Origin: Plantibacter sp. VKM Ac-2880
GTDB lineage: Bacteria; Actinomycetota; Actinomycetes; Actinomycetales; Microbacteriaceae
Assembly (NCBI RefSeq): GCF_015351235.1
Contig: NZ_JADKSJ010000001.1
Location: forward strand, 2,249,668-2,313,667
Reading direction: 5' to 3'
DNA: 64,000 nucleotides
Of this stretch, positions 26,543 to 35,115 are shown in pieces. How positions within the stretch are numbered: the first letter of the stretch is position 1; every line of letters begins with the position of its first letter. The notes under the pieces were generated by a model. That model searched no databases, was not told the origin of the DNA, and saw only the letters and a program-made list of their open reading frames with translations. The position numbers were made by a program, and so were the translations under genes.

Positions 26543-28501
26543 GTGGCAGGCGCGAGGGTCGCCAGGGTGGTACTCGACTCGCCGTTGCCGCAGCTCGACC
26601 ACCTGTTCGACTACGCCGTCCCCGCCGAGCTCGCCGACGACGCGGTGCTCGGTGCCCGGGTGACGGTCCCGTTCCGGTCGGCGGGGAGGTCGGCGAACGG
26701 GTTCATCGTCGATCTCACGGATTCGAGCGAGTTCGGTGGGACGCTCAGTCCGGTGCAGTCGGTGGTGTCGTCGGTACCCGTGCTGACCCCGGACCTTTGG
26801 ACGCTCGCCCGCCGCGTCGCCGATCGCAGCGCCGGCAGCGCGATGGACGTCCTGCGCCTCGCGATCCCGCCACGGCAGGTCCGGGTGGAGAAGACGTGGG
26901 CAGCGACCGCGCCACCGGAACCGGTCGTCATCGAGCGGCGCACCGTCCCAGGCTTCGCCCCCGGCACGCTCGACCGCGTCGAGCCTGGTGAGCGGTACGC
27001 GGTCACGGCGATCCCGGCGCTGACGGCCACCTCGGGCGGCACGTCGCTGCCCGACTGGTCCTTCACCTTCGCGGCCCTCGCGGTGAACCAGCTCGCGGCG
27101 GGACGCAGCACGATCCTCGCCGTGCCCGACTATCGCGACGTCGAGCACCTCCTCGCCGCTCTGGAGGACCTCGGGGCCGGGTCCGCCGTCGCTCGAGCCG
27201 ACGCGAAGCAGACCCCCGCGGCGCGGTACCGCTCCTACTTGGACGGACTGCACCCCGTTCCGCGGATCGTGGTGGGCAATCGTTCGGCCGTGTACGCGCC
27301 CGCCCACGACCTCGGCCTCATCGCCCTCTGGGACGACGGCGATCCACTCCATCAGGAACAGCTCGCCCCGTACGTCCACGCCCGCGACGTCGCTCTGACG
27401 AGGCAGGAGATGAGCGGTGCCGCCCTCGTCTTCGCGGCCCACTCGCGGAGCACCGAGACGCAGCGGCTGGTCGAGCTCGGATGGTTGCGCGAGGTGTCGC
27501 CGACGCCCCCCGTCCGTCCGAGGGTGGTGGTGTCCCGCGCGAGCGGTGACGACGCCATGACGAGCCAGGCCCGCATCCCGTCGAGCGCGTGGCGGGCCGT
27601 CGACGAGGCGCTGCACCACGGTCCGGTGCTCGTGCAGGTCGCACGTCCCGGGTACGCGCCGCATCTCGCCTGCCGCCGTTGCGGGACGAGGGCGCACTGC
27701 TCGGTGTGTCACGGTCCACTCCACCTGGCGACGGCACGGTCGCAGCCCTCCTGCCGTTGGTGCGGTCACCTCGCCACCGGGTGGTCGTGCGAGACGTGCC
27801 ACGACACCGCGTTCCGCGTCACGGCGGCCGGGACGGGTCGGACCGCGGAGGAACTCGGTCGTGCCTTCCCCCGATACCGGGTCGTGGTCTCCGACGGCGA
27901 CGCTCCGAAGCTCGAGGTGGGGCCGGAACCGGCCCTCGTGATCGCGACGCGGGGTGCCGAACCGATCGCGGACGGCGGGTACGCAGCCGTCCTCCTGGTC
28001 GACGCCGACCGCATGCTCGCGCGTGAATCGCTCCGCGTGGCCGAGGACTGCCTCCGATGGTGGTCGAACGCCGCAGCGCTGGCGGCGCCACGCGCTCCGG
28101 TGCTGCTCATCGGCGTCGAAGCGCCGGTCGCGAACGCCCTCGCCCTCTGGCAACAGCCACGGTTCGCGAGTGAAGAACTCGCCGAACGCCGCGAGCTCGG
28201 CTTCCCACCGGCGGTCAGGAGCGCGACGCTCACCGGCACCCGCGAGGCGGTCGACGCCGCCCTCGCCGGCCTGCCGCCGGAGTACCGGAGCCGAGTCCTC
28301 GGCCCGACGGTCGACGACGCGGGAGAGACCGTCGCGATCCTCCGCGTCGACTACGGACACGCCCGTGCGGTCGCGGAGCAGTTGCGAGCGACGGTCGTCG
28401 CCCAAGCGGCGAAGCGCCGACGACCGACCCCCGGCAGGCGAGCGCCGAAGGCCCCGCCTACACTCAGAGTACGATTCGACGATCCGGAGATGCTGTCATG
28501 A
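26543..28501 (+). CDS. priA: primosomal protein N' (PriA), degenerate helicase
   Basis: 652 aa from GTG 26543, the only start just downstream of the metK stop. PriA restarts stalled replication forks. The N-terminal 3' DNA-binding domain (1-110) and the zinc site are kept: CRRCGTRAHCSVC and CRWCGHLATGWSCETC supply eight Cys. The helicase motifs are not: the Walker A position reads STILAVPDYRDV with no GxxGSGKT, and the DEEH box is replaced by ALWDDGDPLHQEQ. Such forms are usual in actinobacteria and are thought to lack helicase activity. The stop codon lies inside an ATGA with a very short ORF. Confidence 0.92.
   Translation: MAGARVARVVLDSPLPQLDHLFDYAVPAELADDAVLGARVTVPFRSAGRSANGFIVDLTDSSEFGGTLSPVQSVVSSVPVLTPDLWTLARRVADRSAGSAMDVLRLAIPPRQVRVEKTWAATAPPEPVVIERRTVPGFAPGTLDRVEPGERYAVTAIPALTATSGGTSLPDWSFTFAALAVNQLAAGRSTILAVPDYRDVEHLLAALEDLGAGSAVARADAKQTPAARYRSYLDGLHPVPRIVVGNRSAVYAPAHDLGLIALWDDGDPLHQEQLAPYVHARDVALTRQEMSGAALVFAAHSRSTETQRLVELGWLREVSPTPPVRPRVVVSRASGDDAMTSQARIPSSAWRAVDEALHHGPVLVQVARPGYAPHLACRRCGTRAHCSVCHGPLHLATARSQPSCRWCGHLATGWSCETCHDTAFRVTAAGTGRTAEELGRAFPRYRVVVSDGDAPKLEVGPEPALVIATRGAEPIADGGYAAVLLVDADRMLARESLRVAEDCLRWWSNAAALAAPRAPVLLIGVEAPVANALALWQQPRFASEELAERRELGFPPAVRSATLTGTREAVDAALAGLPPEYRSRVLGPTVDDAGETVAILRVDYGHARAVAEQLRATVVAQAAKRRRPTPGRRAPKAPPTLRVRFDDPEMLS
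28459..28464 (+). promoter_or_regulatory. -10 hexamer before fmt
   Basis: TACACT inside the end of priA would start a transcript near 28471, carrying the short ORF at 28498 and fmt. Confidence 0.4.
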
Positions 28502-28533
28502 TCCACCCCGACCACGAATGCCGAACCGCGTGA
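28498..28533 (+). CDS. very short ORF linking priA and fmt (possible coupling peptide)
   Basis: Twelve codons including the stop, encoding MIHPDHECRTA. The ATG overlaps the priA stop (ATGA), GGAG lies eight nt upstream, and its TGA overlaps the GTG of fmt (GTGA). It could act only to carry ribosomes from priA to fmt. It may be a chance frame. Confidence 0.35.
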   Translation: MIHPDHECRTA

Positions 28534-29459
28534 GGCTCGTCTTCGCCGGAACCCCGGCCGTCGCCGTTCCGACCCTCGAGGCACTCGTCGAAGCCGGGCA
28601 CGAGATCACCGCCGTGGTGACCCGTCCCGACGCGCCGATCGGTCGCAAACGCGTCCTCACGCCGTCACCCGTCGCCACAGCCGCCGAGCGCCTCGGGCTC
28701 GACGTCATCCGCGCTGCGAGGCTCGACGACGAGGCGACCGCGCACATCTCGGCCCTGCGTCCTGATCTCGGTGTCATCGTCGCGTACGGCGGGCTCGTGC
28801 GTGAGCCGCTCCTGTCGGCTCCCGAGCACGGGTGGATCAACCTCCACTTCTCCCTGCTTCCGGCCTGGCGCGGAGCCGCTCCCGTCCAGCGCTCCGTGAT
28901 GGCCGGGGACCAGGTCACCGGGGCGTCGGTCTTCCAGCTCGTGCCGGCGCTCGACGCCGGCGACGTCTTCGCAACGATCGAGACGCCCATCGGCGCGGGG
29001 GAGACCGCGGGGGAACTCCTCGACCGCCTCGCGGAACTCGGGGCGCCGCTGACCGTGGACGTCGTCGCCAGGATCGCCGCGGGGACCGCCGTCGCCGTGC
29101 CACAGGATGGGCCGCCCACGCTCGCACCGAAGCTCGACGGCCTCGCCGGCCGCATCCAGTGGGACCGTCCCGGCAACGACGTGTGGTCACAGATCCGGGG
29201 GGTCACGCCGGAGCCCGGCGCGTACACCGTCATCGACGACGCACGGCTGAAGGTGCACGCCGCCGCTCTGGCGCCCGAACACACGATGGATCCGCCGGCA
29301 CCGGGCACGGTCGTCCAGGTCGACGGCCTGGTGCTCGTGGGGACCGGCGACACCCCGCTGCAGCTGCTCCAGGTACAGCCGGCCGGGCGGACCACCATGT
29401 CGGCCGCTGACTGGTGGCGGGGCGCCGCCAACGGTGCAGAACGGCTGGTGACCGCATGA
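28530..29459 (+). CDS. fmt: methionyl-tRNA formyltransferase
   Basis: 309 aa from GTG 28530, which gives the family's canonical N-terminus MRLVFAGTPAVAVPTL; ATG 28518 would add four residues. It formylates Met-tRNAi with 10-formyl-THF before initiation. The formyl-transferase domain has the catalytic Asn/His/Asp region INLHFSLLPAWRGAAPVQ (about 103-120) and the C-terminal OB-like tRNA-binding domain starts near 210. No ribosome binding site precedes either start, so translation probably depends on coupling from upstream. It overlaps rsmB by ATGA. Confidence 0.95.
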   Translation: MRLVFAGTPAVAVPTLEALVEAGHEITAVVTRPDAPIGRKRVLTPSPVATAAERLGLDVIRAARLDDEATAHISALRPDLGVIVAYGGLVREPLLSAPEHGWINLHFSLLPAWRGAAPVQRSVMAGDQVTGASVFQLVPALDAGDVFATIETPIGAGETAGELLDRLAELGAPLTVDVVARIAAGTAVAVPQDGPPTLAPKLDGLAGRIQWDRPGNDVWSQIRGVTPEPGAYTVIDDARLKVHAAALAPEHTMDPPAPGTVVQVDGLVLVGTGDTPLQLLQVQPAGRTTMSAADWWRGAANGAERLVTA

Positions 29460-30943
29460 GCGCGCAGCAACCCGACAACAGACCGCGCCGCGACCGACGT
29501 CCCCGGGTCGAGGAACCACGACGAGGGCGGCAGCGTCCCACCCGGCCGCGCGACTCGTCGACCGTGCAACCCGCCCGTCGGGTCGCCTTCGACGTCATCC
29601 ACGCGGTCAGCACCTCAGACGCGTACGCGAACCTCCTGCTCCCGCACCGTCTCGCGGAGGCGAAGCTGAATCCGGCGGACGCCGGACTCGCCACTGAGTT
29701 GACCTACGGCACACTCCGTCGTCGCGGCTACTACGACCGGGTGATCGCGCTCGTCGCGAAGCGCCCCGTCACGGAGATCGACGACGCGATCCTCGACGTC
29801 CTCCGGCTCGGCGCACATCAGCTGCTCTCCATGCGTGTCGCCGGCCACGCCGCGGTGAACGAGTCGGTCGAACTCGCCCGCTCGGCCGGGTCGCGGTCGG
29901 CCGCCGGATTCACCAACGGTGTGCTGCGCACCATCTCACGGACGGAACCCGCCGAGTGGGAGCGCCTCCTGCTCGGCGAGGTCACGAACGACACCGATCG
30001 CCTCGCCGTCACGACCGCCCACCCCTCGTGGGTCGTCCGGGCCATCCGCCAGTCCCTCGACCTCCAAGGGCACGGCGACGAGCTCGAAGCCGCCCTCGGC
30101 GCCGACAACCTCGCGCCGCAGGTCAACCTCGTCGCGCTGCCAGGCCTCGCCGAACGGCCGACCGACGCCGAGCCCAACCGGTTCTCGCCCTACGGATTCC
30201 GGAGCTCCGGCGGAGACCCGGTCCAGCTCGTCGGCACCGGCGGCGGCCGCCTCCGGGTGCAGGACGAAGGCTCGCAGCTCGCAGCACTCGCGCTCACCCG
30301 GGCCGAGCCGGTCACTGCCGGCGAACGCTGGCTCGACCTCTGCGCAGGACCCGGCGGGAAAGCGGCCCTCCTGGCCGCCGAAGCCCTGGCCGGGGGAGCC
30401 CACCTCGACGCGAACGAACTCGTCCCCGCTCGGGCACGCCTCGTCGAGCGCGCGCTCGCCGGGGTACCGCTCGAGGTGGCGGTGTCGACCGCCGACGGCG
30501 CGACGCTCGCGGCCTCACGTCCGGAAGGGTACGACCGCATCCTCCTCGACGCCCCGTGCACGGGCCTCGGAGCGCTGCGACGACGACCGGAGGCGCGCTG
30601 GCGGAAGACCCAGAAGGACGTGGCCGACCTGACCCGTCTGCAGTCGTCGCTCCTCGACGCCGCGATCCTGGCGCTCGCGCCCGGCGGCATCGTCGCGTAC
30701 GTGACCTGCTCACCCCACGTCGCCGAGACCGCCCTCATCGTGGAGAGCGCCCTCCGCGCCCACCCGACGATGCAGCGGATCGACACGGCCGAAGTCCTCG
30801 ACCGGGTCACGGTGGAACCGCTCGATGCGGCCGCCCCAGGCGGCGCCGTGCAGCTCTGGCCGCACCGGCAGGGGACCGACGCCATGTTCATCGCGCTGCT
30901 GCGGAAGCCGTCGCCGTCGGTCGAACCCACTGTCGATCGCTAG
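29456..30943 (+). CDS. rsmB: 16S rRNA (cytosine(967)-C(5))-methyltransferase
   Basis: 495 aa from ATG 29456. It methylates C967 of 16S rRNA with SAM. A basic Arg-rich leader (1-45) precedes a NusB-like RNA-binding domain (about 50-185) and a Rossmann methyltransferase domain with LDLCAGPGGKAALLAAEAL (SAM loop), LLDAPCTGLGALRRRPEARW (first catalytic Cys) and VTCSPHVAET (second catalytic Cys). The fmt-rsmB-rpe order is conserved in actinobacteria. The start overlaps the fmt stop. Confidence 0.95.
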   Translation: MSAQQPDNRPRRDRRPRVEEPRRGRQRPTRPRDSSTVQPARRVAFDVIHAVSTSDAYANLLLPHRLAEAKLNPADAGLATELTYGTLRRRGYYDRVIALVAKRPVTEIDDAILDVLRLGAHQLLSMRVAGHAAVNESVELARSAGSRSAAGFTNGVLRTISRTEPAEWERLLLGEVTNDTDRLAVTTAHPSWVVRAIRQSLDLQGHGDELEAALGADNLAPQVNLVALPGLAERPTDAEPNRFSPYGFRSSGGDPVQLVGTGGGRLRVQDEGSQLAALALTRAEPVTAGERWLDLCAGPGGKAALLAAEALAGGAHLDANELVPARARLVERALAGVPLEVAVSTADGATLAASRPEGYDRILLDAPCTGLGALRRRPEARWRKTQKDVADLTRLQSSLLDAAILALAPGGIVAYVTCSPHVAETALIVESALRAHPTMQRIDTAEVLDRVTVEPLDAAAPGGAVQLWPHRQGTDAMFIALLRKPSPSVEPTVDR

Positions 30944-30946
30944 GCT
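30941..30946 (+). promoter_or_regulatory. leaderless -10 of rpe
   Basis: TAGGCT overlaps the rsmB stop codon TAG and ends seven nt before the rpe ATG. No ribosome binding site is present between them. Confidence 0.55.
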
Positions 30947-30953
30947 CGTTCCC

Positions 30954-31622
30954 ATGTCCGTGCGTATCAACCCGAGCATCCTGTCCGCCGACTTCGTGAA
31001 CCTCCAGGCCGACCTGGACCGGATCGCCACCGCCGACCTCGTCCATGTCGACGTCATGGACAACCACTTCGTCCCGAACCTCACCTTCGGCACGCAGATG
31101 GTCGGACGGATCCAGGACGTCTCGCCGATCCCGCTCGACGTCCACCTCATGATCTCTGACGCCGACCGCTGGGCCCCCGGTTACGCCGAGCTCGGCGCGT
31201 ACTCCGTGACGTTCCACGCCGAGGCGGCCAGCGACCCCGTGGCGCTGGCCAGGCGCCTGCGCTCCATCGGGGCGCGCGCCGGGATCGCCGTGAAGCCGGG
31301 CACGCCCATCGAGCCGTACCTCGAGCTGTTGCCGGAGTTCGACCAGGTGCTCGTCATGACGGTCGAACCGGGCTTCGGTGGGCAGTCGTTCATGCCGGAG
31401 ACCATGCCGAAACTGCGCGCGCTCGCCGCCGAGGTCGCGCGTACGGGTCTCGACGTCTGGCTGCAGGTCGACGGTGGGATCTCCGCGGACACGATCGGGA
31501 TCGCCGCGGAAGCCGGCGCGAACACCTTCGTCGCCGGGTCAGCGGTCTACGGCGGGTCCGACCCGGCGGCCAACATCGCGCTCCTGCGGGCCGCCGCCGA
31601 GGCGTCGACGCACAGCCACTGA
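30954..31622 (+). CDS. rpe: ribulose-phosphate 3-epimerase
   Basis: 222 aa TIM barrel of the pentose phosphate pathway, interconverting ribulose-5-phosphate and xylulose-5-phosphate. Metal-site residues are in the conserved VHVDVMDNHFVPNLTFG, DVHLM and VDGGIS strands, and MTVEPGFGGQSFM is the mobile phosphate loop. The ATG is set by the leaderless -10 that overlaps the rsmB stop, although an open frame continues upstream inside rsmB. Confidence 0.97.
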   Translation: MSVRINPSILSADFVNLQADLDRIATADLVHVDVMDNHFVPNLTFGTQMVGRIQDVSPIPLDVHLMISDADRWAPGYAELGAYSVTFHAEAASDPVALARRLRSIGARAGIAVKPGTPIEPYLELLPEFDQVLVMTVEPGFGGQSFMPETMPKLRALAAEVARTGLDVWLQVDGGISADTIGIAAEAGANTFVAGSAVYGGSDPAANIALLRAAAEASTHSH

Positions 31623-31675
31623 GCCCCTGACCCGCTCCGTCCACCCCGGCGGCGCGCACCTCCGCTCGGAACCGG

Positions 31676-31681
31676 TACCCT
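31676..31681 (+). promoter_or_regulatory. leaderless -10 of hisE
   Basis: TACCCT ends seven nt before the hisE GTG at 31689. It starts the local his cluster. Confidence 0.5.
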
Positions 31682-31688
31682 GGAGCAC

Positions 31689-31952
31689 GTGAAAACCTTC
31701 GACGAGCTGTTCGACGAGCTGCGCCAGAAGGCCGAGACCCGGCCGGAGGGGTCCGGCACGGTCCGCGAACTCGACACCGGCGTGCACGGCATCGGGAAGA
31801 AGATCGTCGAAGAGGCGGCCGAGGTCTGGATGGCGGCCGAGTACCAGAGCGACATCGAGACGGCCGAGGAGATCTCCCAGCTGATCTACCACGTGCAGGT
31901 GATGATGGTGGCGAAGGGGCTCACCCCCGCCGACGTCTACCGACATCTGTAG
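31689..31952 (+). CDS. hisE: phosphoribosyl-ATP diphosphatase
   Basis: 87 aa, a stand-alone HisE. It removes pyrophosphate from PR-ATP in the second histidine step. The MazG-like metal site is in [14 protein letters not shown] (about 37-50) and the [18 protein letters not shown] helix. In this organism HisE and HisI are separate proteins, as usual in actinobacteria. It starts at a GTG placed by the leaderless -10, and is followed 107 nt later by hisG. Confidence 0.95.
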   Translation: MKTFDELFDELRQKAETRPEGSGTVRELDTGVHGIGKKIVEEAAEVWMAAEYQSDIETAEEISQLIYHVQVMMVAKGLTPADVYRHL

Positions 31953-32059
31953 GCCAGACGCGTCCGGAGCACCGCTGCTTCCGGAAACCGTCACGGACGG
32001 ACCCCGACGCCACGGGTCCGCGCACCCCGCTCGCCACCACGTCACGAGATGAGATCCAC

Positions 32060-32899
32060 ATGCTGAGAGTCGCCGTGCCCAACAAGGGCTCGCTGTCCGA
32101 GACCGCCGTCGAGATGCTCCAGGAGGCCGGGTACGCCACCCGTCGCGACACCAAGGAGCTGCACGTCGTCGACGCGCGGAACGACGTCGAGTTCTTCTAC
32201 CTGCGCCCGCGGGACATCGCCACGTACGTCGGATCGGGCGCACTCGACATCGGCATCACGGGCCGCGACCTCCTGCTCGACTCGCACTCCGCGGCGACCG
32301 AACTCGCCGAACTCGGCTTCGGGGGTTCCACCTTCCGCTTCGCCGGTCCGGCGGGGGAGTTCGCGGAACTCTCCGACCTCGCCGGGAAGACCGTCGCCAC
32401 GAGCTACCCCGGCCTGGTGGGCAACTTCCTGCGCGACGCCGGTGTCGACGCGACGCTCGTCCACCTCGACGGCGCGGTCGAATCCGCCGTCCAGCTCGGG
32501 GTGGCCGACGCGGTCGCCGACGTGGTCTCCACCGGCACGACCCTCAGGAAGGCCGGCCTCGGCATCTTCGGCCCCGTGATCCTCGACTCCACGGCCGTCC
32601 TCATCGCCTCTCCCGAGACGAAGCCCAGCACGGCCACCCTCATCCGTCGTCTGCAGGGCGTCCTCGTCGCGAGGCAGTACGTGCTCGTCGACTACGACCT
32701 CCCCGTCCGGCTCCTGGAGCAGGCCACCGCGGTCGCCGGTGGCATCGAGTCGCCGACGATCTCGCCGCTGCGCGACCCCGAGTGGGTGGCCGTCCGGGTC
32801 ATGATCCCGCGCGGCGAGGCGAACGACGTCATGGACCGCCTCTACGAGCTCGGCGCGCGCGCGATCCTCGTCACGGCGATCCACGCGGCTCGACTCTGA
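32060..32899 (+). CDS. hisG: ATP phosphoribosyltransferase (long form)
   Basis: 279 aa. It starts histidine synthesis by joining ATP and PRPP. The long form with a C-terminal regulatory ACT-like domain (about 210-279, [18 protein letters not shown]) is self-sufficient and feedback-inhibited by histidine, so no HisZ is needed. Catalytic parts include [18 protein letters not shown] at the N-terminus and [15 protein letters not shown], the PRPP loop near residue 155. An ATG start at 32060 follows a 107-nt gap from hisE with no clear promoter of its own. Confidence 0.96.
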   Translation: MLRVAVPNKGSLSETAVEMLQEAGYATRRDTKELHVVDARNDVEFFYLRPRDIATYVGSGALDIGITGRDLLLDSHSAATELAELGFGGSTFRFAGPAGEFAELSDLAGKTVATSYPGLVGNFLRDAGVDATLVHLDGAVESAVQLGVADAVADVVSTGTTLRKAGLGIFGPVILDSTAVLIASPETKPSTATLIRRLQGVLVARQYVLVDYDLPVRLLEQATAVAGGIESPTISPLRDPEWVAVRVMIPRGEANDVMDRLYELGARAILVTAIHAARL

Positions 32900-32946
32900 G
32901 TATCCACCCCATCCCAGACCGCTCCAGTCGCCCCGCGGAGGCCATC

Positions 32947-33711
32947 GTGTCACTCGCCACCAGAGTCATCCCCTGCCTCGACGTCGCCGACGGCCGCGTC
33001 GTGAAGGGGGTCAACTTCCTCGATCTCCGCGACGCGGGCGATCCCGTCGAGCTCGCCAAGCGGTACGCCGAGCAGGGCGCGGACGAACTCACCTTCCTCG
33101 ACGTCACCGCGACCGTCTCCGAACGCGAGACCACCTACGACCTCGTCAGCCGCACGGCGGAACAGGTCTTCATCCCGCTGACCGTGGGCGGCGGCGTGCG
33201 GACCACGCACGACGTGTCGCGGCTCCTCGCGAGCGGAGCCGACAAGGTCGGGGTGAACAGCGCAGCGATCGCGCGGCCCGAGCTCATCGGAGAGATCGCC
33301 GACCGGTTCGGTGCGCAGGTGCTGGTGCTGTCACTGGACGTCAAGCGGCACGCCGGCAGCGCGTCGGGATGGATCGTCACGACGCACGGTGGTCGTCGTG
33401 AGACCGAACTCGACGCGCTCGCCTGGGCGGCCGAGGCGATCGAACGCGGCGCGGGGGAGTTGCTGGTGAACTCGATCGACGCCGACGGCACCAAGGCCGG
33501 CTTCGACACCGAGCTCATCCGCGCCATGCGCGAGGTGAGCCGGGTGCCGGTGATCGCGTCGGGCGGGGCGGGCAAGCTCGCCGACTTCCCTCCGGCGATC
33601 GCCGCGGGTGCGGACGCTGTCCTCGCAGCCAGCGTCTTCCACAACGGGGAACTGACGATCGGCCAGGTCAAACAGGAGCTCGCCGATGCGGGTTGGACGG
33701 TCCGAGCATGA
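32947..33711 (+). CDS. hisF: imidazole glycerol phosphate synthase, subunit HisF
   Basis: 254 aa (beta/alpha)8 barrel from GTG 32947, with GGAG six nt upstream. It is the cyclase subunit that uses ammonia from HisH to form IGP and AICAR. Conserved Asp residues are in [16 protein letters not shown] (Asp11) and [15 protein letters not shown] (near 130), and phosphate-binding loops in VGGGVRT and ASGGAG. HisH and HisA are not in this window. The 3' end overlaps hisI as ATGA. Confidence 0.97.
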   Translation: MSLATRVIPCLDVADGRVVKGVNFLDLRDAGDPVELAKRYAEQGADELTFLDVTATVSERETTYDLVSRTAEQVFIPLTVGGGVRTTHDVSRLLASGADKVGVNSAAIARPELIGEIADRFGAQVLVLSLDVKRHAGSASGWIVTTHGGRRETELDALAWAAEAIERGAGELLVNSIDADGTKAGFDTELIRAMREVSRVPVIASGGAGKLADFPPAIAAGADAVLAASVFHNGELTIGQVKQELADAGWTVRA

Positions 33712-34097
33712 GCGCCGACATCACCATCCCCGTCGGTGCCGACCCGGAGACCGCGATCCGGCAGCTCACCTTCGACGCGCAGGGGCTGATCCCCGCCGTG
33801 GTCCAGCAGTGGGACTCGCGGGAGGTCCTCATGCTCGGCTGGATGGACGCCGAGGCCGTGCGACGCACGATGACCGAGGGACGCGTCACCTACTGGTCGC
33901 GATCCCGCCAGGAGTACTGGCGCAAGGGCGACACCTCCGGGCACGCGCAGTTCGTGCGGGGCGTCTCCTACGACTGCGACGGCGATACCCTGTTGGTGGA
34001 GGTCGACCAGCTCGGTGCAGCGTGCCACACGGGTACCCGCAGCTGCTTCGACGCCCGGAGCCTCGACGTCGTCGCCGCGCCATCGTCGACACCATGA
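33708..34097 (+). CDS. hisI: phosphoribosyl-AMP cyclohydrolase
   Basis: 129 aa from ATG 33708 overlapping the hisF stop. It opens the adenine ring of PR-AMP in the third histidine step. Zinc and active-site motifs are visible: [14 protein letters not shown], the [19 protein letters not shown] segment, and the Cys residues in [22 protein letters not shown] and SCF. trpE commonly follows hisI in related genomes; here the next gene starts 13 nt later and is the Trp-associated membrane protein. Confidence 0.97.
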   Translation: MSADITIPVGADPETAIRQLTFDAQGLIPAVVQQWDSREVLMLGWMDAEAVRRTMTEGRVTYWSRSRQEYWRKGDTSGHAQFVRGVSYDCDGDTLLVEVDQLGAACHTGTRSCFDARSLDVVAAPSSTP

Positions 34098-34110
34098 ATC
34101 GAGTTCGAGC

Positions 34111-34779
34111 ATGACCGAGACCAACGAAGAACCCCCTGTGCCGGAGGAGTCCCCGGCCGACGACCTCGAGGCACGAGCCGTCCGCAGCCGACAGCGCCGT
34201 CTGAAGACGCTGCTGCTCGTCATCGCGGTCCTGGCGAACGCCCTCATCCTCGCCGCGTGGACGCAGTCCTGGCTCTCGATCAGCCTCGTCGGCGTCGGAC
34301 CGCACTCCGGCGCCCTCGACGTGGTCGGATCCGTCGCGGCCCCAGCCCTCTCGGCCCTCGCGTTGGCCGGCCTGGCGCTCGTCGCCGCCCTGGCGATCGC
34401 CGGACCGGTCTTCCGGATCATCCTCGGCGTGCTCGAGGCGGTGATCGGCGTGTGCGTCGCGATCTCGGCGATCACCGTCCTCACCGCTCCCGCGACCGCC
34501 GGCGCAGCGGCGGTGACGGAGGCGACGGGCGTCGCCGGCAACCAGTCGACCGTCGACCTCGTCGCCGCGACGTCGCTCACCGCGTGGCCGGCCGTCGCGC
34601 TGGTCCTCGGCATCGTCCTCGGTCTCGCCGGCCTCGCCACCGCGGTCACGCACCGGATGTGGCCCGGCCCGTCGCGCAAGTACCAGGCCGTGCGCTTCAC
34701 GCAGGTCGAGGCGTCGCCGAGCGCCGATCCCGTCGGCGCCTGGGACGACCTCAGTCGCGGCGACGACCCGACCCGCTGA
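34111..34779 (+). CDS. Trp biosynthesis-associated membrane protein
   Basis: 222 aa. A charged cytosolic N-terminus (1-30) is followed by four membrane helices (about 35-53, 72-92, 98-125 and 150-180) separated by short loops, matching the family of membrane proteins encoded beside trp genes in actinobacteria (PF09534 type). The function is unknown. ATG 34111 is the natural start 13 nt after hisI. The Arg-rich stretch before the first helix suggests an inside N-terminus. The identification rests on topology plus context. Confidence 0.82.
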   Translation: MTETNEEPPVPEESPADDLEARAVRSRQRRLKTLLLVIAVLANALILAAWTQSWLSISLVGVGPHSGALDVVGSVAAPALSALALAGLALVAALAIAGPVFRIILGVLEAVIGVCVAISAITVLTAPATAGAAAVTEATGVAGNQSTVDLVAATSLTAWPAVALVLGIVLGLAGLATAVTHRMWPGPSRKYQAVRFTQVEASPSADPVGAWDDLSRGDDPTR

Positions 34780-34847
34780 GTCGAGGCACGTCCTGAAGCC
34801 ACCTGGGAACTCGTGGCCCACGCACGGAAGCGTCCACGTCTTGCCGG

Positions 34848-34853
34848 TACACT
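34848..34853 (+). promoter_or_regulatory. -10 hexamer of the trpC block
   Basis: TACACT lies 30 nt before the HGxxPAAW ATG, giving a leader of about 23 nt with AGAAGGAGAA as ribosome binding site. No Trp-rich leader peptide or attenuator is seen. Confidence 0.5.
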
Positions 34854-34882
34854 GGAATCCGCACCCGCACAGAAGGAGAACC

Positions 34883-35113
34883 ATGAGCACCGACCCCTCG
34901 GACCCCGGCCACGGACACTCGCCCGCCGCCTGGACCGCCGTGATCATCATGTTGGTCGCGTTCGCCGCCGGTACGGTCTTCTTCTGGCTCGACATGCCCC
35001 TGCTCGTCTGGATCTCGGCCGGTGTGCTGCTCCTCGGTTGGATCACCGGCGGCATCCTCGCCAAGGCCGGGTACGGCGTCGGCGGCTCCGAGACCCTGGC
35101 GAAAGAGCACTGA
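34883..35113 (+). CDS. HGxxPAAW family small membrane protein
   Basis: 76 aa. The defining motif HGHSPAAW lies at about residues 10-17, followed by two membrane helices (about 18-36 and 40-57) and a short charged tail. The family is recognised by this motif in actinobacteria and usually sits between the Trp-associated membrane protein and trpC, as here. The function is unknown; the conserved linkage suggests a role in membrane-linked tryptophan or indole handling, which is unproven. AAGGAG lies six nt before the ATG, and trpC follows two nt after the stop. Confidence 0.9.
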   Translation: MSTDPSDPGHGHSPAAWTAVIIMLVAFAAGTVFFWLDMPLLVWISAGVLLLGWITGGILAKAGYGVGGSETLAKEH

Positions 35114-35115
35114 AC

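Noticed and set aside
34780-34882. Trp attenuator or leader peptide before the trpC block
   Set aside because: No short ORF with adjacent Trp codons and no paired alternative hairpins; the predicted leader is only about 23 nt.
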